Source: Comamonadaceae bacterium
Lineage (GTDB): Bacteria > Pseudomonadota > Gammaproteobacteria > Burkholderiales > Burkholderiaceae_C
Direction of reading: 5' to 3'
NCBI GenBank assembly: GCA_947454695.1
Contig: CANGMW010000107.1
Span: 1-8,358 of the forward strand
Length of the DNA: 8,358 nt
Both the position numbers and the translations under genes were made by a program. This document shows, piece by piece, positions 1 to 7,212 of the stretch (position 1 is the stretch's first letter; each line of letters begins with the position of its first letter). Below the pieces are notes generated by a model. That model was not told where the DNA came from. It did not search any database and saw only the letters and a program-made list of their open reading frames with translations.

Positions 1-37
1 CGAGATGCCCGACGTCTTCAAAGATTTTTCGTTTTGA
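1..37 (+). CDS. mraZ: MraZ, C-terminal end only (partial)
   Basis: Only the last codons are present: the frame from position 2 reads E-MPDVFKDFSF and stops at TGA 35-37. A short tail of the type MP-x-x-x-K-x-F-x-F is how betaproteobacterial MraZ proteins end, and mraZ is the gene expected directly upstream of rsmH in the dcw cluster. MraZ is a small DNA-binding protein of the AbrB-like (SpoVT-AbrB) fold that binds the promoter at the head of this cluster and regulates it. None of the DNA-binding part is in the window. The call rests on the ten-residue tail plus its position, 6 nt before the rsmH ATG. It is inferred rather than proven by domain content. Confidence 0.75.
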   Translation, partial: EMPDVFKDFSF

Positions 38-40
38 AGG
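36..40 (+). promoter_or_regulatory. Shine-Dalgarno for rsmH (decides between two starts)
   Basis: GAAGG overlaps the mraZ stop codon. It lies only 3 nt before ATG 44 but 6 nt before the next codon, GTG 47. The other clear ribosome binding sites in this window sit 6-8 nt from their starts, so the spacing favours GTG 47, while codon preference favours ATG 44. Confidence 0.5.
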
Positions 41-43
41 CGG

Positions 44-991
44 ATGGTGGACACAACGCCATGGTCACACACCACCGTCTTGCTGAACGAAGCCGTAAAC
101 GCCTTATTCGACAAGACGACGCAGAGCGAGGACGCGCCCGCTTGGGCCGATGGCACTTATGTGGATGCCACTTTCGGCCGCGGCGGGCACTCCCGTTTGA
201 TCCTCTCACAACTCTCGAGCCTTGGTCGTTTGATTGCATTCGACAAAGATCCCGACGCGATTGCGCAGGCACAGCAGATTCAAGACCCGCGGTTTTCCAT
301 TCGCCACGAGGGCTTTGCCCATCTGGGCGAATTGGCGCCTGCCAGCGCGCAAGGGGTCTTGTTGGATTTGGGCGTGAGCTCACCGCAGATCGACAACCCC
401 GATCGAGGATTCAGCTTTCGGTTCGAGGGGCCGCTGGACATGCGCATGGACACCACGCGGGGACAAAGCGTGGCGCAGTGGCTGGCGACAGCAGAAACAC
501 AACACATAGCGGAGGTGGTGCGTGACTACGGCGAAGAACGGTTTGCTGGGCCGATTGCAAAGGCGATTGTTGCGCGCCGACAGGCTCGGGGCCCCCTTTC
601 AACCACCACTGAACTGGCCCAGCTCGTGGCTGACACGGTCAAAACCCGCGAGTCGGGCCAGAACCCTGCAACGCGCACATTTCAGGCTTTTCGGATTTTC
701 ATCAACGCCGAGCTTGAGGAGTTGCAAGCGGCGCTAGAGGCGAGTTTGGATGTACTGCAACCTGGAGGTCGGCTGGTCGTGATCAGCTTTCATTCACTGG
801 AAGATCGGATTGTCAAACAATTCATCGCGAAGCATTCGCGCGAGGTCTACGACCGCCGCGCGCCTTTTGCTGCGCCCCAGTCCATGAAGCTGCGTGCCTT
901 GTCACGCATCAAGCCCAGCGAGGCAGAGGTGGCGGCCAACCCGCGTTCGCGCAGCGCCATCATGCGCGTGGCGCAAAGGATGGCGGCATGA
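44..991 (+). CDS. rsmH: 16S rRNA (cytosine(1402)-N(4))-methyltransferase RsmH (MraW)
   Basis: RsmH uses S-adenosylmethionine to methylate N4 of C1402 in the decoding centre of 16S rRNA, acting on the small ribosomal subunit in the cytoplasm. The 315-aa length is typical of the family. Visible motifs are the N-terminal WSHTTVLLNEAV (7-18), the SAM-binding loop DATFGRGGHS (41-50), the acidic adenosine-binding strand FDKDPDA (66-72), DLGVSSPQ (108-115), RGFSF (121-125), PATRTFQAFRI (208-218), ISFHSLEDRIVK (248-259) and the C-terminal NPRSRSAIMRVA (299-310). It follows mraZ by 6 nt and its stop overlaps the ftsL start (ATGA), as usual in the dcw cluster. The start is uncertain by one codon: ATG 44 is chosen by convention, but GTG 47 has better ribosome binding site spacing. 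All family motifs are intact. Confidence 0.97.
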   Translation: MVDTTPWSHTTVLLNEAVNALFDKTTQSEDAPAWADGTYVDATFGRGGHSRLILSQLSSLGRLIAFDKDPDAIAQAQQIQDPRFSIRHEGFAHLGELAPASAQGVLLDLGVSSPQIDNPDRGFSFRFEGPLDMRMDTTRGQSVAQWLATAETQHIAEVVRDYGEERFAGPIAKAIVARRQARGPLSTTTELAQLVADTVKTRESGQNPATRTFQAFRIFINAELEELQAALEASLDVLQPGGRLVVISFHSLEDRIVKQFIAKHSREVYDRRAPFAAPQSMKLRALSRIKPSEAEVAANPRSRSAIMRVAQRMAA

Positions 992-1311
992 CGCGCTTGA
1001 ACTTTGTGTTGTTGATCGCGGTGCTCTTCACCGCCATGTATTTGGTCAATGTGCAGTACGAATCCCGGCGTCTGACCTCTGACATGGAGCGCGCTGCGCT
1101 TGAAGCGCGCAAGCTAGATGCCGAGCGCGAACGACTAGAACTCGAAAAGCAGGAACAAGTCACGCTGCGGCATGTGGAAAAACAGGCGCGTGAAAAATTG
1201 CAGATGCGACCTATCACGCCATCGGTCACGCACTACATCTCGGCCAGCAGCGCCGCCGCTGTGCCGGCCCAGGGTGCAGACAAGCCCGCGAGCTTGAGGG
1301 CCAGTCCATGA
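988..1311 (+). CDS. ftsL: Cell division protein FtsL
   Basis: FtsL is a small bitopic inner-membrane protein that forms the FtsQ-FtsL-FtsB complex and helps activate the septal synthase FtsW-FtsI. The 107-aa product has the expected layout: a very short cytoplasmic start (MTRL), one hydrophobic membrane segment at about residues 5-21 (NFVLLIAVLFTAMYLV), and a charged heptad-like helix at about 24-70 rich in Glu, Arg and Leu, which should be the periplasmic coiled coil. The tail from about 78 is Ala/Pro/Ser-rich and probably disordered. The sequence is poorly conserved across bacteria, so identification relies on architecture and on its place between rsmH and ftsI. ATG 988 overlaps the rsmH stop by four bases (ATGA), and AAAGGA at 975-980 lies 7 nt upstream. 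The stop overlaps the ftsI start in the same way, which suggests translational coupling. Confidence 0.93.
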   Translation: MTRLNFVLLIAVLFTAMYLVNVQYESRRLTSDMERAALEARKLDAERERLELEKQEQVTLRHVEKQAREKLQMRPITPSVTHYISASSAAAVPAQGADKPASLRASP

Positions 1312-3041
1312 GCCGCAGCATCCAGTACACCACCAGCCCCTTGCTGGCCAGCCGCACACCGGTGTGGCGTAGCAAGTTTGTAGTGGGTTTCATCGCCTTG
1401 GGTTTTATGGGACTGGCGACTCGCGCGGCCTATATCCAAGTCGTGAAAAACGATTTCTTCCAGCACCAAGGGCAGGTTCGCTTTGCTCGCACACTGGATA
1501 TCCCGGCGAATCGAGGGCGCATTCTGGACCGCAATGGCGTCGTCATGGCCACCAGCGTGATCGCCCCGAGCATCTGGGCCATCCCAGAAGACGTGGAATT
1601 CGACAAAGGTCAGTTGCGCCAACTGGCCCGATTGCTCGACATGAGCGAGGCCGAGTTGAATAAAAAACTCGAAGACGAGGACAAAACCTTTGTTTGGCTC
1701 AAGCGTCAGGTGGACGAGCCAGTGGCCAAGCAAATTGCTGATCTCAAGGTCAAAGGCATCTACCAGCGCAAGGAATACAAGCGCCAGTACACGCAGGGCG
1801 AAGCCGCTGCCCATGTGGTGGGTTTTGCCAATGTGGAGGGCAATGGACAAGAGGGTGTGGAACTGGCCTTCAATAAGTCCTTGGCTGGACGCGTGGGCTC
1901 CCGCCGGGTGATCAAGGATCGATTAGGCAGCGTGGTGGAGGTTGTGGGTGAAGAGGTTCCCGCCGTCGATGGCCAGGACCTGGTGCTGAGTATCGATTCC
2001 AAGGTGCAGTTCTTTGCCTACCAAAAACTGCGCGATGCGGTGATCAACAACAAAGCCAAAGCCGGCAGCGTGGTGGTCTTAGATACCACGACGGGTGAGT
2101 TGTTGGCCCTGGCCAATTACCCCAGCTATGAGCCTGATAAACGCAAGAGCCTGTCGGGCGCACAGTTGCGCAACATTGCCTTGACCGACGTGTTTGAGCC
2201 CGGCTCGACCATGAAGCCGTTCACGATTGGTCTGGCGCTGGAGTCAGGACGCGTCAAGCCCGAGACGGTGATTCAAACCGCACCGGGCAGCATCACCATC
2301 AGCGGCGCGACCATTCACGACTCGCATCCGCACGGTCCCCTCACGGTAGAGCAAGTGATTCAGGTGTCCAGCAATGTGGGCACCACCAAGATCGCGATGC
2401 TGATGCAACCGCGGGAGATGTGGGAGATTTTTTCCGCCGCCGGGTTTGGTCAGAAGCCGCAGATTTCATTTCCGGGCGCCGTGACCGGCCGTTTGCGTGC
2501 CTACAAAACCTGGAAGCCCGTAGAGCAAGCCACCATGTCGTACGGCTATGGCTTGTCGGCCTCCTTGTTTCAGATGGCGCGTTCCTACACCGTATTTGCC
2601 CATGACGGACAGATCATTCCTGCCACGCTGGTGAAGAGCAGTGAACCGGCGGTGGGCGTGCGCGTGATCTCGCCCAACACCGCAGCGCAGATTCGCAAGA
2701 TGCTGCAAATGGCCGCCGGCCCGGGTGGCACGGGTCCCAAGGCTCAAACGGTCGGCTACACGGTGGGTGGCAAGTCCGGCACGGCACACAAGCAAATCGG
2801 TCGCAACTACGCCACCAACAAATACCGGGCCTGGTTCACCGGTATGGCGCCGATCGACAAGCCCCGCATTGTGGTGGCCGTCATGATTGATGAGCCCAGT
2901 GCCGGCAAATATTTTGGTGGCGAAGTGGCCGCCCCGGTTTTCAGCGATGTGGTGCAACAGTCGCTGCGCCTCATGGGTGTGCAGCCCGATATGGCACTCA
3001 AGCCGCAAGTGGTGGCGGCCAAGGTCGAGGAGAGTTTTTGA
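1308..3041 (+). CDS. ftsI: Peptidoglycan D,D-transpeptidase FtsI (PBP3)
   Basis: FtsI is the class B penicillin-binding protein that cross-links new peptidoglycan at the septum, in partnership with FtsW and under FtsQLB control. The 577-aa product has a cytoplasmic tail (1-20), one membrane anchor at about 22-45, and the N-terminal pedestal with the class B motif NRGRILDRNG (68-77). The transpeptidase domain starts at about 225. It carries all three active-site motifs: S300-T-M-K303 with the acylated serine, S354-S-N356, and K489-S-G491 followed by T. KSG in place of KTG is common in class B enzymes. GGEVAAPVF (537-545) is the usual C-terminal signature. The length matches the family (588 aa in E. 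coli). It starts with an ATGA overlap on ftsL, with GAGGG at 1296-1300 spaced 7 nt. Septal role rather than elongasome (PBP2) is supported by the ftsL and mur neighbours. Confidence 0.98.
   Translation: MSRSIQYTTSPLLASRTPVWRSKFVVGFIALGFMGLATRAAYIQVVKNDFFQHQGQVRFARTLDIPANRGRILDRNGVVMATSVIAPSIWAIPEDVEFDKGQLRQLARLLDMSEAELNKKLEDEDKTFVWLKRQVDEPVAKQIADLKVKGIYQRKEYKRQYTQGEAAAHVVGFANVEGNGQEGVELAFNKSLAGRVGSRRVIKDRLGSVVEVVGEEVPAVDGQDLVLSIDSKVQFFAYQKLRDAVINNKAKAGSVVVLDTTTGELLALANYPSYEPDKRKSLSGAQLRNIALTDVFEPGSTMKPFTIGLALESGRVKPETVIQTAPGSITISGATIHDSHPHGPLTVEQVIQVSSNVGTTKIAMLMQPREMWEIFSAAGFGQKPQISFPGAVTGRLRAYKTWKPVEQATMSYGYGLSASLFQMARSYTVFAHDGQIIPATLVKSSEPAVGVRVISPNTAAQIRKMLQMAAGPGGTGPKAQTVGYTVGGKSGTAHKQIGRNYATNKYRAWFTGMAPIDKPRIVVAVMIDEPSAGKYFGGEVAAPVFSDVVQQSLRLMGVQPDMALKPQVVAAKVEESF
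3027..3032 (+). promoter_or_regulatory. Shine-Dalgarno for murE
   Basis: GAGGAG within the last ftsI codons lies 8 nt before ATG 3041. A TTG codon one triplet earlier (3038) is also in frame, but the ATG is the more probable start, and its first base is the last base of the ftsI stop (TGATG). Confidence 0.75.
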
Positions 3042-4570
3042 TGCAAGAACTCAATACACCTGAAGTGGCCGCGCGCTGGTTGCGCAGCCGGGTGGCGGGC
3101 GCATTGCACACCGACAGCCGACGCGTGCAAGCGGGCGATGGCTTCATTGCCTGGCCGGGCGCAGCCACGGATGGCCGGCAATTCGTCAAAGCCGCTTTGA
3201 CGCAAGGCGCTGCGGCCTGTTTGGTCGAGCGTGCAGGTGTTGAGGACTTCGCGTTGGACGACGAGCGCGTGGCGACCTTGCCCTCGCTCAAAGCAGGCAG
3301 TGGCCCGATTGCAGACTGCTACTACGACCAGCCCTCCGCTCACCTGGATGTGTTGGCCGTGACCGGCACCAACGGCAAAACCTCCACCGCCTGGTGGTTG
3401 TCGCAAGCCCTCAGTGCGCTCACGCCGGCGCGCCCCTGTGGCTTGATCGGCACCTTGGGCGTGGGACGTGCCAGCGCAGTGAGCCAAGCCGCGGACACGC
3501 ACGCGCTGCAGAGCACCGGACTGACAACCCCCGACCCCGTACAACTGCAACACAGCCTGCGCCGCTTTGTCGATGAAGGCTTGAGCGCGTGTGCGGTTGA
3601 AGCGTCATCGATCGGCATCGAAGAGCGTCGACTGGACGGTACCCGCATTCGAACCGCGGTGTTCACCAATTTCACACAAGACCATCTTGATTACCACGGC
3701 AGCATGGACGCCTATTGGCAAGCCAAGGCGGCCTTGTTTGACTGGCCGGGTTTGCAAGCCGCCGTGATCAATGTGGATGACGAAAAAGGCGCCAGTCTGG
3801 CGGCCACGCTGGCGCAGCGTCCCATCGAGGTTTGGACGGTGTCCTGCCACGGGCCGGCGCGTTTGCGCGCGCAATCGATTGAGCTGCAGGCACAAGGCTT
3901 GTGCTTTTCCGTGTGCGAAGGCGATGCGCACCATGTGTTGCGTACAGGGCTGATTGGCCACTACAACGTGGCCAACCTGTTGGGGGTGATTGCCGCCATG
4001 CGCTCATTGGGCGTGGCGCTGGCTGACTGCATGGCCGCTTGCCAACAACTTCGCCCGGTGCCCGGACGCATGGATCAGCTCGGCGGGCAAGCCGGACAGG
4101 CCTTGGTCGTGGTCGATTACGCGCACACGCCCGATGCGCTGGCACAAGCTTTGTTGGCCCTCAAGCCACTGGCGCAAGTGCGCGGCGGCCAGCTCTGGTG
4201 TGTGTTCGGCTGTGGCGGGGACCGCGACAGCACCAAACGCCCCCTGATGGGCGCCGTGGCGGCGCAGCATGCTGACCAAGTGGTGGTGACCAGTGACAAC
4301 CCGCGCAGCGAAAGTGTGGAGCACATCATCAGCCAGATTCTTCTGGGGTTGGCGGGCGTTCCGCAGGTCACGGTGCAAGCGGATCGCGCGTTAGCCATTG
4401 TCCAGACCTTGCAGCAATGTGATGCACGGGATGTGGTGCTGATTGCCGGCAAGGGCCATGAAAGCTACCAGGATATCGGCGGGGAGAAATTGCCCTTTTC
4501 GGACCATGCTGAGGTGCAGTCATTCTTGGCGCGAAACAGTTCACCGTCACTGGGAGCTGCCCATGGCTGA
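3041..4570 (+). CDS. murE: UDP-N-acetylmuramoyl-L-alanyl-D-glutamate--2,6-diaminopimelate ligase MurE
   Basis: MurE is the cytoplasmic ATP-dependent ligase that adds the third stem residue to UDP-MurNAc-L-Ala-D-Glu. From ATG 3041 the protein has 509 aa. The N-terminal UDP-binding domain (about 1-100) includes HTDSRRVQAGDGFIAWPG. The central ATPase domain has the P-loop TGTNGKTS (108-115) and FTQDHLDYHGSMDAYWQAK (211-229), where Lys229 is the residue expected to be carbamylated. The C-terminal domain has GCGGDRD (390-396), SDNPRSE (418-424) and GKGHE (470-474). The D-N-P-R motif at 419-422 is the known determinant for meso-diaminopimelate, as opposed to L-lysine, so a Gram-negative type A1-gamma wall is inferred. 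The gene overlaps the ftsI stop by one base and murF by eight. A TTG at 3038 could add one residue but is less likely. Confidence 0.97.
   Translation: MQELNTPEVAARWLRSRVAGALHTDSRRVQAGDGFIAWPGAATDGRQFVKAALTQGAAACLVERAGVEDFALDDERVATLPSLKAGSGPIADCYYDQPSAHLDVLAVTGTNGKTSTAWWLSQALSALTPARPCGLIGTLGVGRASAVSQAADTHALQSTGLTTPDPVQLQHSLRRFVDEGLSACAVEASSIGIEERRLDGTRIRTAVFTNFTQDHLDYHGSMDAYWQAKAALFDWPGLQAAVINVDDEKGASLAATLAQRPIEVWTVSCHGPARLRAQSIELQAQGLCFSVCEGDAHHVLRTGLIGHYNVANLLGVIAAMRSLGVALADCMAACQQLRPVPGRMDQLGGQAGQALVVVDYAHTPDALAQALLALKPLAQVRGGQLWCVFGCGGDRDSTKRPLMGAVAAQHADQVVVTSDNPRSESVEHIISQILLGLAGVPQVTVQADRALAIVQTLQQCDARDVVLIAGKGHESYQDIGGEKLPFSDHAEVQSFLARNSSPSLGAAHG
4552..4556 (+). promoter_or_regulatory. 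Shine-Dalgarno for murF
   Basis: GGGAG inside the end of murE ends 6 nt before ATG 4563. This sets the murF start there, rather than at upstream in-frame codons within murE or at the later ATGs at 4575 and 4578. Confidence 0.75.
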
Positions 4571-5975
4571 GCTGATGATGACGCTGCAGCAAGCGCACAG
4601 CTGGCTACCCGGCTCCCGCTTGGTGGGGGACGGGCGCGTCGCTGTGTCGCGCGTGCACTCGGACACCCGCAGCTTGGAGGCCGGTGATCTGTTTGTGGCG
4701 CTCAAAGGCGAGCGCTTTGACGGCAATGATTTTCTGGCGCAAGCCAAGGCGCAAGGCGCTGTGGCTGCGCTGTGCCAGGGCGACGCCGCGCAGGCACTGA
4801 CCAGCGCGGGCCTGCCGGGGCTGGTCGTGCCTGACAGCAAAAAAGCGCTGGGCCAACTGGCGGCGGCGTGGCGCGCCCAGTTCAAATTGCCCCTGATCGC
4901 AGTGACCGGCAGCAACGGCAAAACCACGGTGACGCAAATGCTGGCCAGCATCCTGCATGCTTACAAGCCGCAAGCCATGCTGGCCACGCAAGGCAATCTG
5001 AACAATGACATCGGCGTGCCGCTGACCTTGCTGCGTTTGCGTCGCCACCATCAGATCGCGGTGGTGGAGTTGGGCATGAACCATCCCGGCGAAATTGCGG
5101 CGTTGGCCGCCATGGCCCAGCCGACGGTGGCGCTGGTCAACAATGCGCAGCGTGAGCACTTGGAATTCATGGCCACGATCGACGCGGTGGCCCATGAAAA
5201 CGGCGCCGTGATTGCAGCCCTGAATGCGCAAGGCGTGGCAGTCTTCCCCGCTGACGACGACTACACCCGTGTGTGGACGGGTATGGCCAATCCCCGCTCG
5301 CAACTCACTTTCGCAGTTGAAGGTCAGGCGGATGTGCGTACCTTGTCGAGTGTGTGGCAAGGCGGCGCTTGGGATGTGTGCATGGACACGCCTTCGGGAC
5401 AAGCCCGCTTCTCGCTGAAGGTGGCCGGACAGCACAACGTCAAGAATGCCATGGCTGCCAGCGCTTGTGCATTGGCAGCCGGTGTGCCGCTGTCGGACAT
5501 TGAACGCGGCCTCGCGGCCTTTGAGCCTGTGAAGGGTCGCTCGCGTGCATTGACGATCAAGCTGAACGCGCGTGACCTCACCGTGGTGGATGACACCTAC
5601 AACGCCAACCCGGATTCGGTTCGCGCAGCCATCGACGTGCTGGCCGCCTTACCCGCGCCCCGCCTGCTGGTCTTGGGTGACATGGGCGAGGTGGGCAACG
5701 AGGGCCCCCAATTCCACGCTGAAGTGGGCAGCTATGCGCGCGAGCGTGGCATTGACCATCTGCACGGTTTAGGTGAGATGACCCGTCTGGCAGTGAGCCA
5801 GTTAGCCGGCGCGCAACATTTTTCAAACATTGAAACGATCAATGCCGCCACGCTGGCGCTGCTGCCGCGCTTGAACAGCGTCTTGGTGAAAGGCTCGCGC
5901 TTCATGAAGATGGAGCGCGTGGTGCAAGCCATCACTGAACACGCCCAGAACCCGAAGGAGACGCAGCATGTGTAA
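4563..5975 (+). CDS. murF: UDP-N-acetylmuramoyl-tripeptide--D-alanyl-D-alanine ligase MurF
   Basis: MurF performs the last cytoplasmic step of the pentapeptide precursor, ligating D-Ala-D-Ala to UDP-MurNAc-tripeptide with ATP hydrolysis. The 470-aa product is of usual length. The N-terminal domain has HSDTRSLEAGDLFVALKGERFDGNDF (32-57). The ATPase domain has the P-loop TGSNGKTT (115-122), GNLNNDIGVPLTLL (144-157) and ELGMNHPGEI (169-178). The C-terminal domain has DDTYNANPDS (343-352), LGDMGEVG (371-378) and LVKGSRFMKME (441-451). At the position where MurE and MurD carry the carbamylated lysine, MurF has Asn213. ATG 4563 is chosen because GGGAG lies 6 nt upstream; the in-frame extension back to 4443 lies wholly within murE and has no family similarity. 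It overlaps murE by 8 nt and ends 45 nt before mraY, the only notable gap in the window. Confidence 0.97.
   Translation: MAELMMTLQQAHSWLPGSRLVGDGRVAVSRVHSDTRSLEAGDLFVALKGERFDGNDFLAQAKAQGAVAALCQGDAAQALTSAGLPGLVVPDSKKALGQLAAAWRAQFKLPLIAVTGSNGKTTVTQMLASILHAYKPQAMLATQGNLNNDIGVPLTLLRLRRHHQIAVVELGMNHPGEIAALAAMAQPTVALVNNAQREHLEFMATIDAVAHENGAVIAALNAQGVAVFPADDDYTRVWTGMANPRSQLTFAVEGQADVRTLSSVWQGGAWDVCMDTPSGQARFSLKVAGQHNVKNAMAASACALAAGVPLSDIERGLAAFEPVKGRSRALTIKLNARDLTVVDDTYNANPDSVRAAIDVLAALPAPRLLVLGDMGEVGNEGPQFHAEVGSYARERGIDHLHGLGEMTRLAVSQLAGAQHFSNIETINAATLALLPRLNSVLVKGSRFMKMERVVQAITEHAQNPKETQHV
5954..5960 (+). promoter_or_regulatory. Strong Shine-Dalgarno upstream of the murF-mraY micro-ORF
   Basis: GAAGGAG is the best Shine-Dalgarno match seen at any junction in the window. 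It ends 7 nt before ATG 5968, whose reading frame is neither murF nor mraY. It also encodes Pro-Lys-Glu codons of the murF tail, so it could be coincidental. Confidence 0.4.
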
Positions 5976-6030
5976 ACCGATGCGTGTCACAGGCCAACCT
6001 ATTTCGCAAAGGAACACCTCATGCTGTTGA
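5968..6030 (+). CDS. Possible 20-codon coupling ORF between murF and mraY
   Basis: A 20-residue ORF starts at ATG 5968, overlapping the murF stop by 8 nt (ATGTGTAA), and ends at TGA 6028-6030, 10 nt into mraY. It lies in the +1 frame relative to both murF and mraY. It begins MCKPM and ends SCC, and resembles no family I know. Its geometry would let ribosomes finishing murF re-initiate, read across the 45-nt gap and stop next to the mraY start, relaying translation. GAAGGAG at 5954-5960 is ideally spaced for it. Because the peptide is short and the Shine-Dalgarno lies in coding sequence, it may be chance. No function for the peptide is proposed. Confidence 0.3.
   Translation: MCKPMRVTGQPISQRNTSCC
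6008..6013 (+). promoter_or_regulatory. Shine-Dalgarno for mraY
   Basis: AAAGGA lies 7 nt before ATG 6021, so mraY has its own adequate ribosome binding site. This supports ATG 6021 as the start. Confidence 0.75.
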
Positions 6031-7199
6031 GCCTAGCCCAATGGCTGCAAAGCCTGTCGCCGGAGTTCGGGATTTTTCGGGTCTTTCAGTACCTGACCTT
6101 CCGCGCCGTGATGGCAGCTTTGACCGCCTTGCTGATGGGCCTGTTCCTGGGCCCTTATGTCATCCGGCGTTTGACCGAATTGAAAATCGGACAGCCCGTA
6201 CGCGGCTACGGCGTGACATCCCACTTGAGCAAAAACGGCACGCCTACTATGGGTGGCGTCCTGATCTTGTTGTGCATCTGCGTGTCCACACTCTTGTGGT
6301 TTGACTTGTCCAACCGTTTCGTCTGGATAGTGCTGGCCGTGACGCTGGGTTTCGGCGCGATTGGCTGGGTGGATGACTGGCGCAAAGTGGTTCGCAAAGA
6401 CCCCGAGGGCATGCGTTCCCGCGAAAAGTACCTGTACCAATCTCTCGTTGGCCTGCTGGCCGCGCTGTACCTGGTGTTCAGCGTGTCGGAGAACAGCAAT
6501 GTGCGTGTGGTGGAACTGTTCATGACCTGGGTGAATTCCGGCTTCACCGTGACCTTGCCCTCCAAAGCCGGTCTCATGTTGCCCTTCTTCAAATCTATCA
6601 GCTACCCGCTGGGCATGCTGGGCTTTGTGCTGCTGACCTATTTGGTGATTGTGGGATCGAGCAACGCCGTCAATCTGACCGATGGACTCGACGGCCTGGC
6701 CATCATGCCGGTGGTGCTGGTGGGCTCGTCCTTGGGTGTCTTTGCGTATGTGACAGGCAGCTCGGTCTATTCCAAATACCTGTTCTTCCCCTACATCCCC
6801 GGCTCGGGCGAGTTGCTGATTTTCTGCTCGGCCATGGCGGGCGCAGGTCTGGCGTTTTTGTGGTTCAACACCCATCCGGCGCAAGTTTTCATGGGTGACG
6901 TGGGTGCGCTGGCGCTGGGTGCAGCGCTGGGCACGATCGCCGTCATCGTGCGTCAAGAAATTGTGCTGGCCATCATGGGCGGCATTTTTGTGGTCGAAGC
7001 CCTCTCGGTCATGTTGCAAGTCACCTGGTTCAAGTACACCCGCAGGAAATACGGCGAAGGGCGGCGCTTGCTGAAGATGGCACCGCTGCATCACCACTTT
7101 GAGAAAAGTGGCTGGAAAGAAACGCAAGTGGTGGTGCGGTTTTGGATCATCACCATGCTGTTGTGTCTGATTGGCTTGTCCACCCTGAAGTTGCGTTGA
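6021..7199 (+). CDS. mraY: Phospho-N-acetylmuramoyl-pentapeptide-transferase MraY
   Basis: MraY is the polytopic inner-membrane enzyme that moves phospho-MurNAc-pentapeptide from UDP to undecaprenyl phosphate, giving lipid I. The 392-aa product is almost entirely hydrophobic segments separated by short charged loops, consistent with the family's ten membrane helices. Diagnostic motifs are HLSKNGTPTMGG (68-79), the catalytic Mg-binding pair D118-D119 in GWVDDWRKV, NAVNLTDGLDGLA (215-227), FMGDVGALALG (290-300) with Asp293, and the cytoplasmic PLHHHFEKSGWKE (355-367) with the His357-359 triad. It is about 30 residues longer than the 360-aa E. coli enzyme. The surplus is mainly in the loop at about 156-190, which I recall as usual in Betaproteobacteria. 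It lies 45 nt after murF and 13 nt before murD, in the normal dcw position. Confidence 0.98.
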   Translation: MLLSLAQWLQSLSPEFGIFRVFQYLTFRAVMAALTALLMGLFLGPYVIRRLTELKIGQPVRGYGVTSHLSKNGTPTMGGVLILLCICVSTLLWFDLSNRFVWIVLAVTLGFGAIGWVDDWRKVVRKDPEGMRSREKYLYQSLVGLLAALYLVFSVSENSNVRVVELFMTWVNSGFTVTLPSKAGLMLPFFKSISYPLGMLGFVLLTYLVIVGSSNAVNLTDGLDGLAIMPVVLVGSSLGVFAYVTGSSVYSKYLFFPYIPGSGELLIFCSAMAGAGLAFLWFNTHPAQVFMGDVGALALGAALGTIAVIVRQEIVLAIMGGIFVVEALSVMLQVTWFKYTRRKYGEGRRLLKMAPLHHHFEKSGWKETQVVVRFWIITMLLCLIGLSTLKLR

Positions 7200-7212
7200 A
7201 CGGAAAAATATT

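Noticed and set aside
1089..1110. Inverted repeat GCGCGC...GCGCGC with an inner GCGCTT/AAGCGC palindrome, possible hairpin
   Set aside because: It lies in the middle of ftsL in the coiled-coil codons, has no T-run after it, and is the kind of GC-rich palindrome expected by chance here.
4443..4562. An in-frame 40-codon N-terminal extension of murF
   Set aside because: It lies entirely inside the conserved murE C-terminus, has no MurF-like sequence, and the Shine-Dalgarno at 4552-4556 points to ATG 4563.
5976..6020. The murF-mraY gap, considered as a terminator or promoter
   Set aside because: Only a 3-bp inverted repeat (AGG/CCT) and no T-run are visible, and no convincing -35/-10 pair. The gap is too short to hold much beyond the mraY ribosome binding site.
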